Part shown: positions 33,134 through 41,546 of the stretch, one piece after another
How the letters are laid out: every line of letters begins with the position of its first letter
Numbering within the stretch: the first letter of the stretch is position 1
Assembly (NCBI GenBank): GCA_040770625.1
Contig: JAXGIW010000002.1
Span: 186,001 to 250,000, forward strand
Reading direction: 5' to 3'
Source: 58-81 sp012729145
GTDB taxonomy: Bacteria; Synergistota; Synergistia; Synergistales; Thermovirgaceae
DNA: 64,000 nt
Program-made: the position numbers and the translations under genes
The notes under the pieces: generated by a model
Databases searched by the model: none
What the model saw: only the letters and a program-made list of their open reading frames with translations
Told to the model about the DNA's origin: nothing

Positions 33134-33523
33134 GTGTTCCAGGAGATCGAGTGCCTTACTAACAACGCCCGGCTTTGAAACATCTCCTCGAAAGCCACCT
33201 TCGTTGAGGGTGGTCCTGTTTGTGTTCTAACCCTTGCGAGAGATCGCCTCCATGCCGGATGGCAGCTTCTGACCCACCCCCTCTACGGGAACGTTCAGCC
33301 CTCTCAACAGCCCTTCAGGAGCATCCTTGTGGGTCTTTCAGAAGGGAGCAACTCTGTAGACCATGACTCTCTCTCCATACTGGAGAGGGCCATCGGGCTG
33401 TACCGCTCGACAGGTGGTTCATGGGACAAGACCGGCGAGAAACACCTTCTCCTGGAGGACTTTGCAGATCTTGACGTTCATCTGATGCGTGACAGCCTGG
33501 AGAAATACGGGTTGTTGAGGTGA
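33134..33523 (+). CDS. grdX: GrdX family protein with an in-frame UGA
   Basis: A 129-codon frame that matches GrdX, the small protein of unknown role that heads grd operons: LTNNARL near the start, then FVEGG, WQLLTHPLYGNVQP and PFRSILVG. The frame is interrupted by TGA at 33176-33178 (codon 15), just after TNNARL, at a position with no known conserved Cys. Because the same operon decodes UGA as selenocysteine twice, it could be Sec, a nonsense mutation or a sequence error. GTG 33134 lies seven bases after AGGGGG in the terminator arm. Downstream of the TGA the frame is open to the natural stop. Ordinary software may miss or truncate this gene. Confidence 0.75.
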
Positions 33524-33600
33524 GATCGGGTAAGAGTGTTTCCGGGGACCAGAGAGCAGCGTCCCCTTGGGACGGAGAATACCGAAGGGAGGTGAAAAGA

Positions 33601-33918
33601 GTGATCGAGCTGAACAAGGACAACTTTGAAGATGAGGTCCTGAAGAGCGACCTGCCGGTGCTGGTCGACCTTTGGGGTCCGAAGTGCGGTCCCTGCCTGG
33701 CCTTGATGCCGCAGGTGGAGGAGATCTCCCACGAGTTCGAGGGCAAGGTCAAGTTCTGCAAGCTTAACGTCGCTGAGAACCGCAAACTTGTCATTTCCCT
33801 CAGAGTAATGGGAGTACCGACCTTCCTGTTCTACAAGGGGGGGGAGATCGTCGACAGGGTAAGCGGGGCAGAAGCAGTCCCTGATGCGATCAGGGCAAAG
33901 GTAGAGAATCTGGCCTGA
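33601..33918 (+). CDS. trxA: Thioredoxin of the glycine reductase operon
   Basis: A 105-residue thioredoxin with the active site LWGPKCGPCLALMP (CGPC near residues 28-31), the cis-Pro in MGVPTFLFYKGG and the family length. Thioredoxin donates electrons to selenoprotein GrdA after each turnover of glycine reductase. GTG 33601 follows GGGAGGTGA by about five bases; longer starts would run into the grdX 3' region. A small hairpin (GGGGAC at 33544 with GTCCCC at 33561) lies in the spacer. No thioredoxin reductase gene is nearby, unlike some clostridial grd operons. Confidence 0.93.
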   Translation: MIELNKDNFEDEVLKSDLPVLVDLWGPKCGPCLALMPQVEEISHEFEGKVKFCKLNVAENRKLVISLRVMGVPTFLFYKGGEIVDRVSGAEAVPDAIRAKVENLA

Positions 33919-33952
33919 GCGCGATCGGTATTTCGAAAGGGGGGAAACCTAA

Positions 33953-35239
33953 TTGAAACTTAAGATCCAGAGAGTGACTGTGAAGGCCCTTTCGGAAGGC
34001 GACAAGACTTCCTTCGATGCCGGAACTCTCAAGGTCAACAGGCAGGAAATAATCGACATGCTGATGAAGGACCAGAGATTCTCGAGTGTCAGGGTTGAGC
34101 TTGCCCGGCCGGGAGAGAGCGCTAGGATCATCCCCGTCAAGGATGTTGTTGAACCAAGGTGCAAGGTGGAGGGCTCCGGAGAGGTATTCCCGGGCTTTAT
34201 CGGTGACGTGGAGACGGTGGGGCAGGGAACGACGCTGGTCCTGGGCGGCGCGGCGGTGGTCACCTGCGGGAAGATCGTGGGTTTTCAGGAGGGCATCATT
34301 GATATGTCCGGTCCTGGAGCGGATTATACGCCTTTCTCGAAGACCTTCAACGTTGTTCTGGTAGTTGAGCCTGTCGAGGGTCTGGAAAAGCACGACTACG
34401 AGTCTGCCTGCCGGCTTGCCGGCCTCAAGGTGGCCCACTTCCTGGCGTCAGCCGCGAAGGAGACATCCGAGGGCGAAGTGGCGACCTACGAACTCCCGGA
34501 CCTGGCCAGGGCCATGACCTCTTTCCCGGGACTCCCGAAGGTGGCCTACCTATACATGCTCCAGTCACAGGGTCTACTCCACGATACTTACGTCTACGGT
34601 GTCGATGCCAAGAGGATCATCCCGACACTGATCCATCCCAACGAGGTTATGGACGGGGCGATCGTATCAGGAAACTGCGTCTCGGCCTGCGACAAGAACA
34701 GCACCTATTCGCACCAGAACAATCCCATCATTCACCACATGTACAGGAAGCACGGCAAGGACTTCAACTTTGTCGGATGCATCATCACCAACGAGAACAC
34801 AACCCTGGCCGACAAGAAGCGCAGCTCCTCCTATGCCGTGAAGCTGGCAAAGATGCTGGGAGTCGAAGGTGTGATAATCAGTGAGGAAGGCTTCGGCAAT
34901 CCTGACACGGACCTGATCATGAACTGCCGCAAGGCCGAACAGTCCGGCATCAAGACCGTCCTTGTCACTGACGAGTACGCAGGAAGGGACGGCGCAAGCC
35001 AGTCCCTGGCAGACGCGTGCCCGGAAGCCGACGCTGTCGTTACGGCAGCCAACGCGAACGAGACCATCGTTCTCCCAGAGATGGAGAGGGTAATTGGTCT
35101 TCCTGATACTGCGAACGTTATCGCCGGAGGGTTCGAGGGTTCTCTAAGGGAGGACGGTTCCATAGAGGTGGAGATCCAGGCTATAACCGGGGCTACCAGC
35201 GAGCTCGGCCTCAGCCGGATCGGGGCCTACACTATCTAG
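33953..35239 (+). CDS. grdE: Glycine reductase component B, proprotein GrdE
   Basis: A 428-residue precursor of the alpha and beta subunits of substrate-binding component B. It is cleaved at a Cys to make a pyruvoyl- or carbonyl-bearing subunit; the site is visible in VSGNCVSACDKNSTYSH near residue 242. N-terminal KIQRVTVKAL and C-terminal ITGATSELGLSRIGAYT match GrdE. It acts with GrdB to form a Schiff base with glycine and pass a carboxymethyl group to GrdA. GrdG (sarcosine) or GrdI (betaine) types are close relatives, but the neighbours grdA-B-C-D and a glycine riboswitch favour glycine. The start is TTG 33953. Confidence 0.94.
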   Translation: MKLKIQRVTVKALSEGDKTSFDAGTLKVNRQEIIDMLMKDQRFSSVRVELARPGESARIIPVKDVVEPRCKVEGSGEVFPGFIGDVETVGQGTTLVLGGAAVVTCGKIVGFQEGIIDMSGPGADYTPFSKTFNVVLVVEPVEGLEKHDYESACRLAGLKVAHFLASAAKETSEGEVATYELPDLARAMTSFPGLPKVAYLYMLQSQGLLHDTYVYGVDAKRIIPTLIHPNEVMDGAIVSGNCVSACDKNSTYSHQNNPIIHHMYRKHGKDFNFVGCIITNENTTLADKKRSSSYAVKLAKMLGVEGVIISEEGFGNPDTDLIMNCRKAEQSGIKTVLVTDEYAGRDGASQSLADACPEADAVVTAANANETIVLPEMERVIGLPDTANVIAGGFEGSLREDGSIEVEIQAITGATSELGLSRIGAYTI

Positions 35240-35288
35240 CTGTACCTTTGCTTTTGAAATAATTCTGATCTCAAAGGAGGTGCCGGAT

Positions 35289-35765
35289 TTGGGCAAACTC
35301 GCAGGAAAGAAGGTCCTCCTTCTCGGCGAGAGGGATGGGGTAGCAGCTCCCGCTATGGAGGAGAGCCTCAAGGGTTGCGGTGCGGACATAGTATTCTCCG
35401 TGACGGAGTGCTTCGTCTGAACCGCCGCGGGAGCCATGGACCTGCAGAACCAGCAGCGCGTCAAGGACGCCGCTGAGAAGTACGGGGCGGAGAACCTGGT
35501 AGTGATACTGGGGTCCTCCGACGCCGAGGGAGCCGAGATATACGCAGAGACGGTAACCAATGGCGATCCCACCTTCGCAGGTCCCCTGGCAGGAGTCCCG
35601 TTGGGACTCGCGGTCTACCACGTTTTCGAGCAGGATATAAGGGACGAGGCAGATCCTTCGGTCTGGGAAGAGCAGATCGGGATGATGGAGATGGTTCTCG
35701 ATACCGAGGGCCTTGCAAACGCTGTCAAGGGAGTTCGGGAACAATACGGGAAATACACCCTTTAG
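35289..35765 (+). CDS. grdA: Glycine reductase selenoprotein A (Sec44)
   Basis: A 158-residue selenoprotein read through TGA 35418-35420. The sequence TECFV-Sec-TAAGAMDLQNQ is the family signature with Cys41-x2-Sec44, the redox pair that carries the carboxymethyl-selenoether. ETVTNGDPTFAGPLAGVPLG and EEQIGMMEMVLD complete the match. TTG 35289 (MGKLAGKKVLLLGERDG) is preceded by AAAGGAGGTG at six bases. Annotation without Sec decoding would call only the part after the TGA (from about 35436) and miss the active site. GrdA is the shared component for all grd substrates. Confidence 0.96.
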
Positions 35766-35799
35766 AGGGTTGCCCCGAAGAGAGGGGGGAAATGTTTAT

Positions 35800-37107
35800 A
35801 TGGCGTACAAGGTAGTCCACTATATCAACCAGTTCTTTGCAGGCATCGGCGGCGAGGAGATGGCCGGTCACAAGCCTGAAGCGAGGAAGGGTTTCGTAGG
35901 CCCTGGACAGGCCCTGAATGCGGTCCTGGGTCCCGAAGCGGAGATCGTGGGGACCGTAATATGCGGGGATACCTACTTTGCCGACAACCTCGAGAAGGCC
36001 GAGAAAGAAGTCCTCGACCTGATCGCGTCCTTTGCTCCCGATGCCGTCATCGCCGGTCCTGCTTTCAACGCAGGGCGTTACGGTACTGCCTGTGGGGCGG
36101 TATGCGAGGCGGTAGGAAAGAACCTGGAGATCCCGACCGTATCGGGTATGTACCCGGAGAACCCCGGGGTAGACATGTACCGCAAGTCGACCTATATCGC
36201 CAGAACGGCCGACAGTGCCAGGGGCATGAAGGATGCCATTCCTTTAATGGCCGGTCTTCTCCTCAAGCAGCTCAAGGGAGAGAAGATGGGAGTGCCCGAC
36301 GAGGAGGGCTACATCGAGAGAGGCGTGAGGGTGAACTGCTTCATGGACAAGATAGGGGCCGAAAGGGCCGTCGATATGTTCGTGAGGAAATTGAAGGGAG
36401 AGCCCTTTACCACAGAGTACCCCATGCCAAGCTTTGACAGGGTCCCACCGAATCCTCCGGTGGCGGACATGAGGAATGCCAGGATCGCCCTGGTGACGTC
36501 CGGCGGAATTGTCCCAAAGGGCAATCCTGACCATATCGAGGCTTCGAGCGCTTCAAAGTACGGAGAGTACAGCCTTGCCGGCGTTCTGAAGATCGACTCT
36601 TCGACCCATGAGACAGCTCATGGTGGCTACGACCCAACCTATGCCAACAGCGACCCCAACAGGGTCCTCCCCGTGGACGCAATGCGCGAGCTTGAAAAGG
36701 AGGGTGTCTTCCGCAAGTTCCACGAGACCTTCTACGCGACTGTCGGTAACGGTACTTCCGTGGGCAACGCAAGGCGTTTCGGTGCCGAGATCGCCCAGAA
36801 GCTCAGGAACGATAACGTTGATGCCGTGATCGTTACCTCAACCTGAGGGACCTGCACTCGTTGCGGCGCAACGATCGTCAAGGAGATAGAAAGGGCGGGG
36901 CTTCCCGTTGTCCATGTCTGCACTATAGTCCCCATTTCGCTAACAGTCGGAGCGAACAGGATAGTTCCGGCCGTGGCGATTCCTCATCCTCTGGGAGATC
37001 CCTCGAGGACCTCCGAGGAGGAGAAGAAGATCAGGCGGGCCCTTGTCGAGAAGGCCCTGAAGGCACTTGAGACACCCGTAGAGGACCAGACTGTTTTCAG
37101 CGATTGA
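35800..37107 (+). CDS. grdB: Glycine reductase component B gamma subunit, selenoprotein GrdB (Sec349)
   Basis: A 435-residue selenoprotein. The frame starts MAYKVVHYINQFFAG at ATG 35800, passes TGA 36844-36846 as selenocysteine in VIVTST-Sec-GTCTRCGATIVKE, and continues as VCTIVPISLTVGANRIVPA and IPHPLGDPS to the real stop at 37105-37107. Sec lies in a Sec-x2-Cys-x2-Cys motif typical of GrdB, which activates glycine with GrdE. Upstream landmarks are GPAFNAGRYGTACG and GGIVPKGNPDHIE. Normal gene callers would stop at 36846 and lose about 87 residues. Confidence 0.96.
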
Positions 37108-37115
37108 GTTTGCCG

Positions 37116-37146
37116 GGGTGGCCCGGGCGATAAGCCCGGGCCACCC
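37116..37146 (+). other. Perfect 13-pair hairpin between grdB and grdC
   Basis: GGGTGGCCCGGGC (37116-37128), loop GATAA, and the exact complement (37134-37146) lie nine bases after the grdB stop. No T run follows, so full termination is unlikely. It may slow polymerase, protect the 3' end of the grdX-to-grdB message or set the ratio of A/B to C components. Confidence 0.65.
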
Positions 37147-37175
37147 ATCCACAGAATCGGAGGGAGGAGCCGCCC

Positions 37176-38711
37176 ATGGCTCGTGTTGCGATCAGGGGTT
37201 ATTCCTATTGCCTTAGCCATACCCCGGAACTGGCACTTCACTACGGGAACACTCCATACATGGAGAGGGTCTCCCACGGAGAGACGGAGTACCTCAAAAA
37301 ACTGGCCCGGAGCATGCAGTCCTTCGATGAAGCATGTTCCTACGCTCCCAACCAGGCATTCATCGGCGGGATCGACCTGGATACTCTGGCAGGGCAGCCC
37401 GCCCCAATGTACCAGAACAGACTGGAGGGCGCTTCACGTTTCGGCAGGTTCGGAGAGATCATGCCCGAGAACGAATTCCTCGGCCTTATCGATATCTGTG
37501 ATGTTTTCGACATCATCTGGCTGGAGGGGTCTTTTGCAGCCGATGTTTCCCGGGAACTTGAGAAGCATCCCCTCATGAACGGAAAGCTGATGTCCAGGCT
37601 CGAGAAAGGTCATGACTCCTCGGAGATAGAGAAAGAGACGGAAGAGCATGGAGCCCTTCCTCTCCTCTGCCAGGGCCGGGTGGTAGGCTGCTGCAGGAAG
37701 GGGCACGATTTCGACGAATCGCTCTCCGCTCACGTCCTTCTTGAAAATATTGCCAGCAAGGCGGGGTCCGTGCTGGCTCTTCTTCACCTGCTAAAGACGA
37801 CGGGTCTTTCCCCGACAGATATCGACTACGTCATAGAGTGTTCAGAGGAAGCCGCCGGCGACATGAACCAGCGGGGAGGAGGGAACTTCGCCAAGGCAGT
37901 GGCTGAAATAGCGGGCTGTGCGAACGCCTCGGGGTTTGATGTCAGGAGCTTCTGCGCCGGTCCTGTCAACGCTGTCATTGCCGGAGCCACACAGGTAGCG
38001 AGCGGAGCGAGGCCCAACGTGGTAGTTCTGGCAGGCGGCGCCATACCCAAACTCTTCATGAACAGCCGTGACCATGTCCGAAAGGGGATCCCCCCCCTGG
38101 AGGACTGCCTGGGAAGCTTCGCCGTTCTCCTGGACGCTGACGACGGGACATGCCCCGTCATGAGACTTGACGCCCTGGGCAAACACTCTGTCGGTGCGGG
38201 GGCATCCCCACAGGCTATTACTTCGGCCCTGGTCTATGAACCTCTCCAGAAGATTGGTCTCTCCTTCGGAGATGTTGACAAGTTCGCCGCCGAACTCCAG
38301 ATCCCGGAGATCACGGTTCCTGCCGGGGCAGGTGACGTTCCCGCGGCCAACTTCAAGATGATCGCTGCTCTCGCTGTCATGAAGGGCGAGTTGAAGAAGG
38401 AGGAGATGGCATCCTTCGTTGAGAGCAAGGGAATCCCCGGTTTCGCCCACACCCAGGGGCACATACCCTCAGGGGTGCCCTTTATCGGTCATGCCTGCGA
38501 GGCCATAAAGGCGGCCAGATACAAACGGGTCATGATAATAGGGAAAGGAAGCCTCTTCCTTGCAAGGCTTACGAACCTCTCCGACGGTGCCTCGTTCCTC
38601 ATCGAACCCTCTTCGGGAAGGTCCGGCGAAGCCAGGGGAGTTACCCCGGAGGAAGTACGCGGGATACTCCTTGAAGCCCTGGAGGATCTCTCGAAAGAAC
38701 TGACGGGGTGA
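37176..38711 (+). CDS. grdC: Glycine reductase component C beta subunit GrdC
   Basis: A 511-residue subunit of component C, which converts the carboxymethyl-selenoether on GrdA to acetyl phosphate. GrdC has a thiolase-like/FabH-like fold: VIECSEEAAGDMNQRGGGNFAK, the Cys in FCAGPVNAVIAGA, and GHIPSGVPFIGHA near residue 430 are family blocks, given here as regions. It starts at ATG 37176 after GGAGGGAGG and overlaps the grdD start by four bases. It acts as a complex with GrdD. Confidence 0.95.
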   Translation: MARVAIRGYSYCLSHTPELALHYGNTPYMERVSHGETEYLKKLARSMQSFDEACSYAPNQAFIGGIDLDTLAGQPAPMYQNRLEGASRFGRFGEIMPENEFLGLIDICDVFDIIWLEGSFAADVSRELEKHPLMNGKLMSRLEKGHDSSEIEKETEEHGALPLLCQGRVVGCCRKGHDFDESLSAHVLLENIASKAGSVLALLHLLKTTGLSPTDIDYVIECSEEAAGDMNQRGGGNFAKAVAEIAGCANASGFDVRSFCAGPVNAVIAGATQVASGARPNVVVLAGGAIPKLFMNSRDHVRKGIPPLEDCLGSFAVLLDADDGTCPVMRLDALGKHSVGAGASPQAITSALVYEPLQKIGLSFGDVDKFAAELQIPEITVPAGAGDVPAANFKMIAALAVMKGELKKEEMASFVESKGIPGFAHTQGHIPSGVPFIGHACEAIKAARYKRVMIIGKGSLFLARLTNLSDGASFLIEPSSGRSGEARGVTPEEVRGILLEALEDLSKELTG

Positions 38712-39874
38712 AGGCCATGACTGGAACAGAGACAAAAAGGATCATCGGGGAAGCACTGCGCGACATCGTCCAGTCGGCGAAAAGCGGAGGACCGCTCATA
38801 AGAGTGGGCCTTATGGCCACCGGCAGCGAACTTGGCCCTGAAGAGCTTGCCAGGGGAGCAGTGGCGGCCATGGAGGCAAGACCCGGTCTTGAAGTGGTGA
38901 TGATCGGGCCAAGGATCGGCGGCTACGGTCAGCTCCAATGGATAGAGACCCCTGACTGTGAAGAGGATATCTCAAGGGCAATGGAATCGGCGCTGAAGGA
39001 AGGGGATATCAGCGCGGCAGTGGCCCTTCACTACCCCTTCCCCCTTGGAGTTACCACCATAGGGAGGGTCGTGACCCCCGCCAGGGGGAGGCCCATGTTC
39101 ATTGCCTCCACCACCGGTACCAGTGCCACCGAGAGGATCGAGGCCATGATCAGGAACGCCGTCTACGGGGTAGCCACAGCAAGGTCCCTCGGTATATCCG
39201 ACCCCACTGTGGGCATACTGAACATCGACGGAGCCCAGACGGCCTACAGAGCCCTTCTCAAGTTGCGTGACAAAGGGTTTCCTCTCTCTTTCGGGAGCAG
39301 TGTCAGGAAGGACGGGGGGGCAATACTCAGGGGCAACGACATCCTTGCGGGTGCCGTTGACGTCTGTGTCACCGATACGCTGACAGGGAACGTCCTGATC
39401 AAGATGTTCTCGGCCTTCACCACTGGTGGCGGATACGAGGCGACAGGGTGGGGTTACGGTCCTTCGGTAGGCGGCGGATGGCCCTTTATAGTCTCAATCA
39501 TCTCCAGGGCCTCGGGAGCCCCGGTTATTTCGGGAGCCTTGCAGTTCTCTGCGGCAGCGGTCGCCGGGGCTCTTCCGGAAAAGATAGCCGAACATCTGGC
39601 TCTCGCCGACAAGGCCGGGTTGGCGGAGATACTCTCCGAACTCCGACCTTCGAGGACAAGAGAGGAAGTCGAGGTGTCGATGCCCCCCAGTGAACCAACC
39701 GATGACGAGATCCACGGTATTGACGTGCTCTCCATTGAAGATGCTGTAAGAGCCCTCTGGAAGAGGGGGATCTTCGCCGAATCCGCCATGGGGTGTACCG
39801 GACCGGTGGTAAAAGTCCCTGGCCGTGTCCTGGCCGAGGCGGAGGAGGCACTGAGGAGCGAGGGGTTCATCTGA
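38708..39874 (+). CDS. grdD: Glycine reductase component C alpha subunit GrdD
   Basis: A 388-residue PlsX-like subunit of component C that carries the reactive Cys forming the acetyl-thioester before phosphorolysis to acetyl phosphate. ATGSELGPEELARGA near the N-terminus, ASTTGTSATERIEAM, and the C-terminal FAESAMGCTGPVVKV with its conserved Cys are diagnostic. GTG 38708 overlaps the grdC stop; ATG 38717 is an alternative start. It is the last gene of the operon. Acetyl phosphate would yield ATP through acetate kinase, encoded elsewhere. Confidence 0.95.
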   Translation: MKAMTGTETKRIIGEALRDIVQSAKSGGPLIRVGLMATGSELGPEELARGAVAAMEARPGLEVVMIGPRIGGYGQLQWIETPDCEEDISRAMESALKEGDISAAVALHYPFPLGVTTIGRVVTPARGRPMFIASTTGTSATERIEAMIRNAVYGVATARSLGISDPTVGILNIDGAQTAYRALLKLRDKGFPLSFGSSVRKDGGAILRGNDILAGAVDVCVTDTLTGNVLIKMFSAFTTGGGYEATGWGYGPSVGGGWPFIVSIISRASGAPVISGALQFSAAAVAGALPEKIAEHLALADKAGLAEILSELRPSRTREEVEVSMPPSEPTDDEIHGIDVLSIEDAVRALWKRGIFAESAMGCTGPVVKVPGRVLAEAEEALRSEGFI

Positions 39875-39913
39875 TCGACAAGGCTTGCTTGTGAAACTTG
39901 GAGCAGCCGTTTG

Positions 39914-39922
39914 TGGTATAAT
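39914..39922 (+). promoter_or_regulatory. Extended -10 promoter of the AGCS symporter gene
   Basis: TGGTATAAT at 39914-39922 is a TGn-extended consensus -10 with no clear -35. It would give a leader of about 150 bases, which includes two CTCGATAA copies and a good AAGGAGGG before the symporter start. Confidence 0.55.
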
Positions 39923-40075
39923 TTTACTCGATAATTTAATCTTGTAGCTCCTCGATAACTCCCAAGCTCAAATGCAGAGGGGGTGGTCCTTGCCTGAGAC
40001 TGTTCGACTGAACCGGTAGTTCGTGTACGAGAGTCCAAGGGCAGCTGAACAGAGAAGAAGGAGGGATTTGTTGTT

Positions 40076-41452
40076 ATGGAAGCCTTTATGGCTATTAACA
40101 GCTACGTGAATGGAATAGTCTGGGGTCCCCCAATGCTCGCACTTCTCGTCGGGACCGGCATCTATCTTTCTGTCATTCTGGGTTTCCCGCAGATAAGGTA
40201 CTTCGGGTTCATGTTCAAGGAAGTTCTTGGCAAGATAGGCAAAAAGGCCGAAGGGGAAGGAACCATCTCGGCTTTCGGAGCGCTTTCCGTTGCCCTCGCC
40301 TCGACCATTGGTTCGGGCAACATCGCCGGCGCCGCTACGGCCCTCCACCTTGGAGGACCGGGAGCCCTCTTCTGGATGTGGATCACGGCCATCTTCGGGA
40401 TGACCACCAAGATGACCGAGGTCTCGCTGGCGGTCAAGTTCCGTGAGAAGGACGCTGCCGGTAACTGGCGCGGTGGTACCATGTACGTCCTTGAAAAAGC
40501 TGTCGGCCAGAAGTGGCTTGCATGGCTCTTTGCCTTCTTTACTACTTTTGCTGCCTTCGGGATCGGCAACGCCATTCAGGCCAACTCCACGGCCCAGGCC
40601 CTGGAGCTCGGATTCAGGGTCCCCTCATACGTTTCTGGTATAGTTATCGCCGTACTCGTCGCTCTCGTTATAATCGGCGGACTGAAGAGGATCTCCGACG
40701 TCACCACCTATCTGGTTCCTTTCATGGCTATTTTCTACGTCCTCGGTGGCCTTGCTGTCATTGTGATCCACGCCAACCTTATTCCCCAGGCCATCAGCAA
40801 TGCCGTCTACTACGCCTTCAATGATCCCATGGCGATGCCGGGAGCCGTAGCAGGATGGTCTATCAAGGTAGCCCTGACCAAGGGTGTCGCCCGAGGGGTC
40901 TTCTCCAACGAGGCAGGTTTGGGTTCGGCGCCGATGGTCCACGCCACCGCTGTCACAGATCACCCAGCCCGCCAGGGCGTTTACGGCCTCTTCGAGGTGT
41001 TCATGGACACCATCGTTATTTGCTCCATCACCTGCATCGGCATCCTGACCACAGGTACCCTCACAGCAAGGCCGGATCTGACCGGGGCGCAGCTTACCCT
41101 TACGGCCTTCCAGACAGTCCTCGGGACCCCCGGCGTAATGATCATGTCGGCGGGACTTGCCATGTTCGCTTTCTCGACCATACTGGGGTGGTACTGGTAT
41201 GGTGAGACCGGGGCCGTCTACATTTTCGGCCTGAAGATAACCCCGATCTACAAGGTCCTATGGATAGCTGTCTGCGTCATAGGTGCCTGGGGCGGCGGAG
41301 GGAAGTTCCTTACCAATATATGGGACCTCTCGGACACCATGAACGGACTCATGGCGGCGCCAAACCTTATAGGGCTTCTGTGGCTCTCGAACGAGATGCG
41401 CAAGATCGTCAAGGACTTTGACGCCAAGCGTAAGAGCGGAGCTATCAAGTAA
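40076..41452 (+). CDS. Sodium:alanine/glycine symporter (AGCS family)
   Basis: A 458-residue membrane protein with about 10-11 helices. GEGTISAFGALSVALASTIGSGNIAGAATALHLGGPGALFWMW (about residues 60-105, cited as a region; key part GSGNIAGAA) and FSNEAGLGSAPMVHA are AGCS signatures. The family imports alanine, glycine or D-alanine with sodium. It lies between grdD and alr, fitting a role in supplying glycine or alanine. AAGGAGGG is 12 bases before ATG 40076; ATG 40088 is also in frame. A terminator follows. Confidence 0.94.
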   Translation: MEAFMAINSYVNGIVWGPPMLALLVGTGIYLSVILGFPQIRYFGFMFKEVLGKIGKKAEGEGTISAFGALSVALASTIGSGNIAGAATALHLGGPGALFWMWITAIFGMTTKMTEVSLAVKFREKDAAGNWRGGTMYVLEKAVGQKWLAWLFAFFTTFAAFGIGNAIQANSTAQALELGFRVPSYVSGIVIAVLVALVIIGGLKRISDVTTYLVPFMAIFYVLGGLAVIVIHANLIPQAISNAVYYAFNDPMAMPGAVAGWSIKVALTKGVARGVFSNEAGLGSAPMVHATAVTDHPARQGVYGLFEVFMDTIVICSITCIGILTTGTLTARPDLTGAQLTLTAFQTVLGTPGVMIMSAGLAMFAFSTILGWYWYGETGAVYIFGLKITPIYKVLWIAVCVIGAWGGGGKFLTNIWDLSDTMNGLMAAPNLIGLLWLSNEMRKIVKDFDAKRKSGAIK

Positions 41453-41491
41453 CCCTGTCCCTGCAGGGTTTAAACCCTTTTCCTGCTTCAA

Positions 41492-41529
41492 AAGGGGGCC
41501 GGGGATTCCCCGCGCCCCCCTTCTCTTTT
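41492..41529 (+). terminator. Terminator between the AGCS symporter and alr
   Basis: GGGGGC (41494-41499) and an inner GGGG pair with CCCC and GCCCCC (to about 41519), then TTCTCTTTT. The stem is strong and the T tract interrupted. alr starts only 18 bases later, so some read-through is likely. Confidence 0.6.
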
Positions 41530-41546
41530 GAAAGGAGGATATTTCC

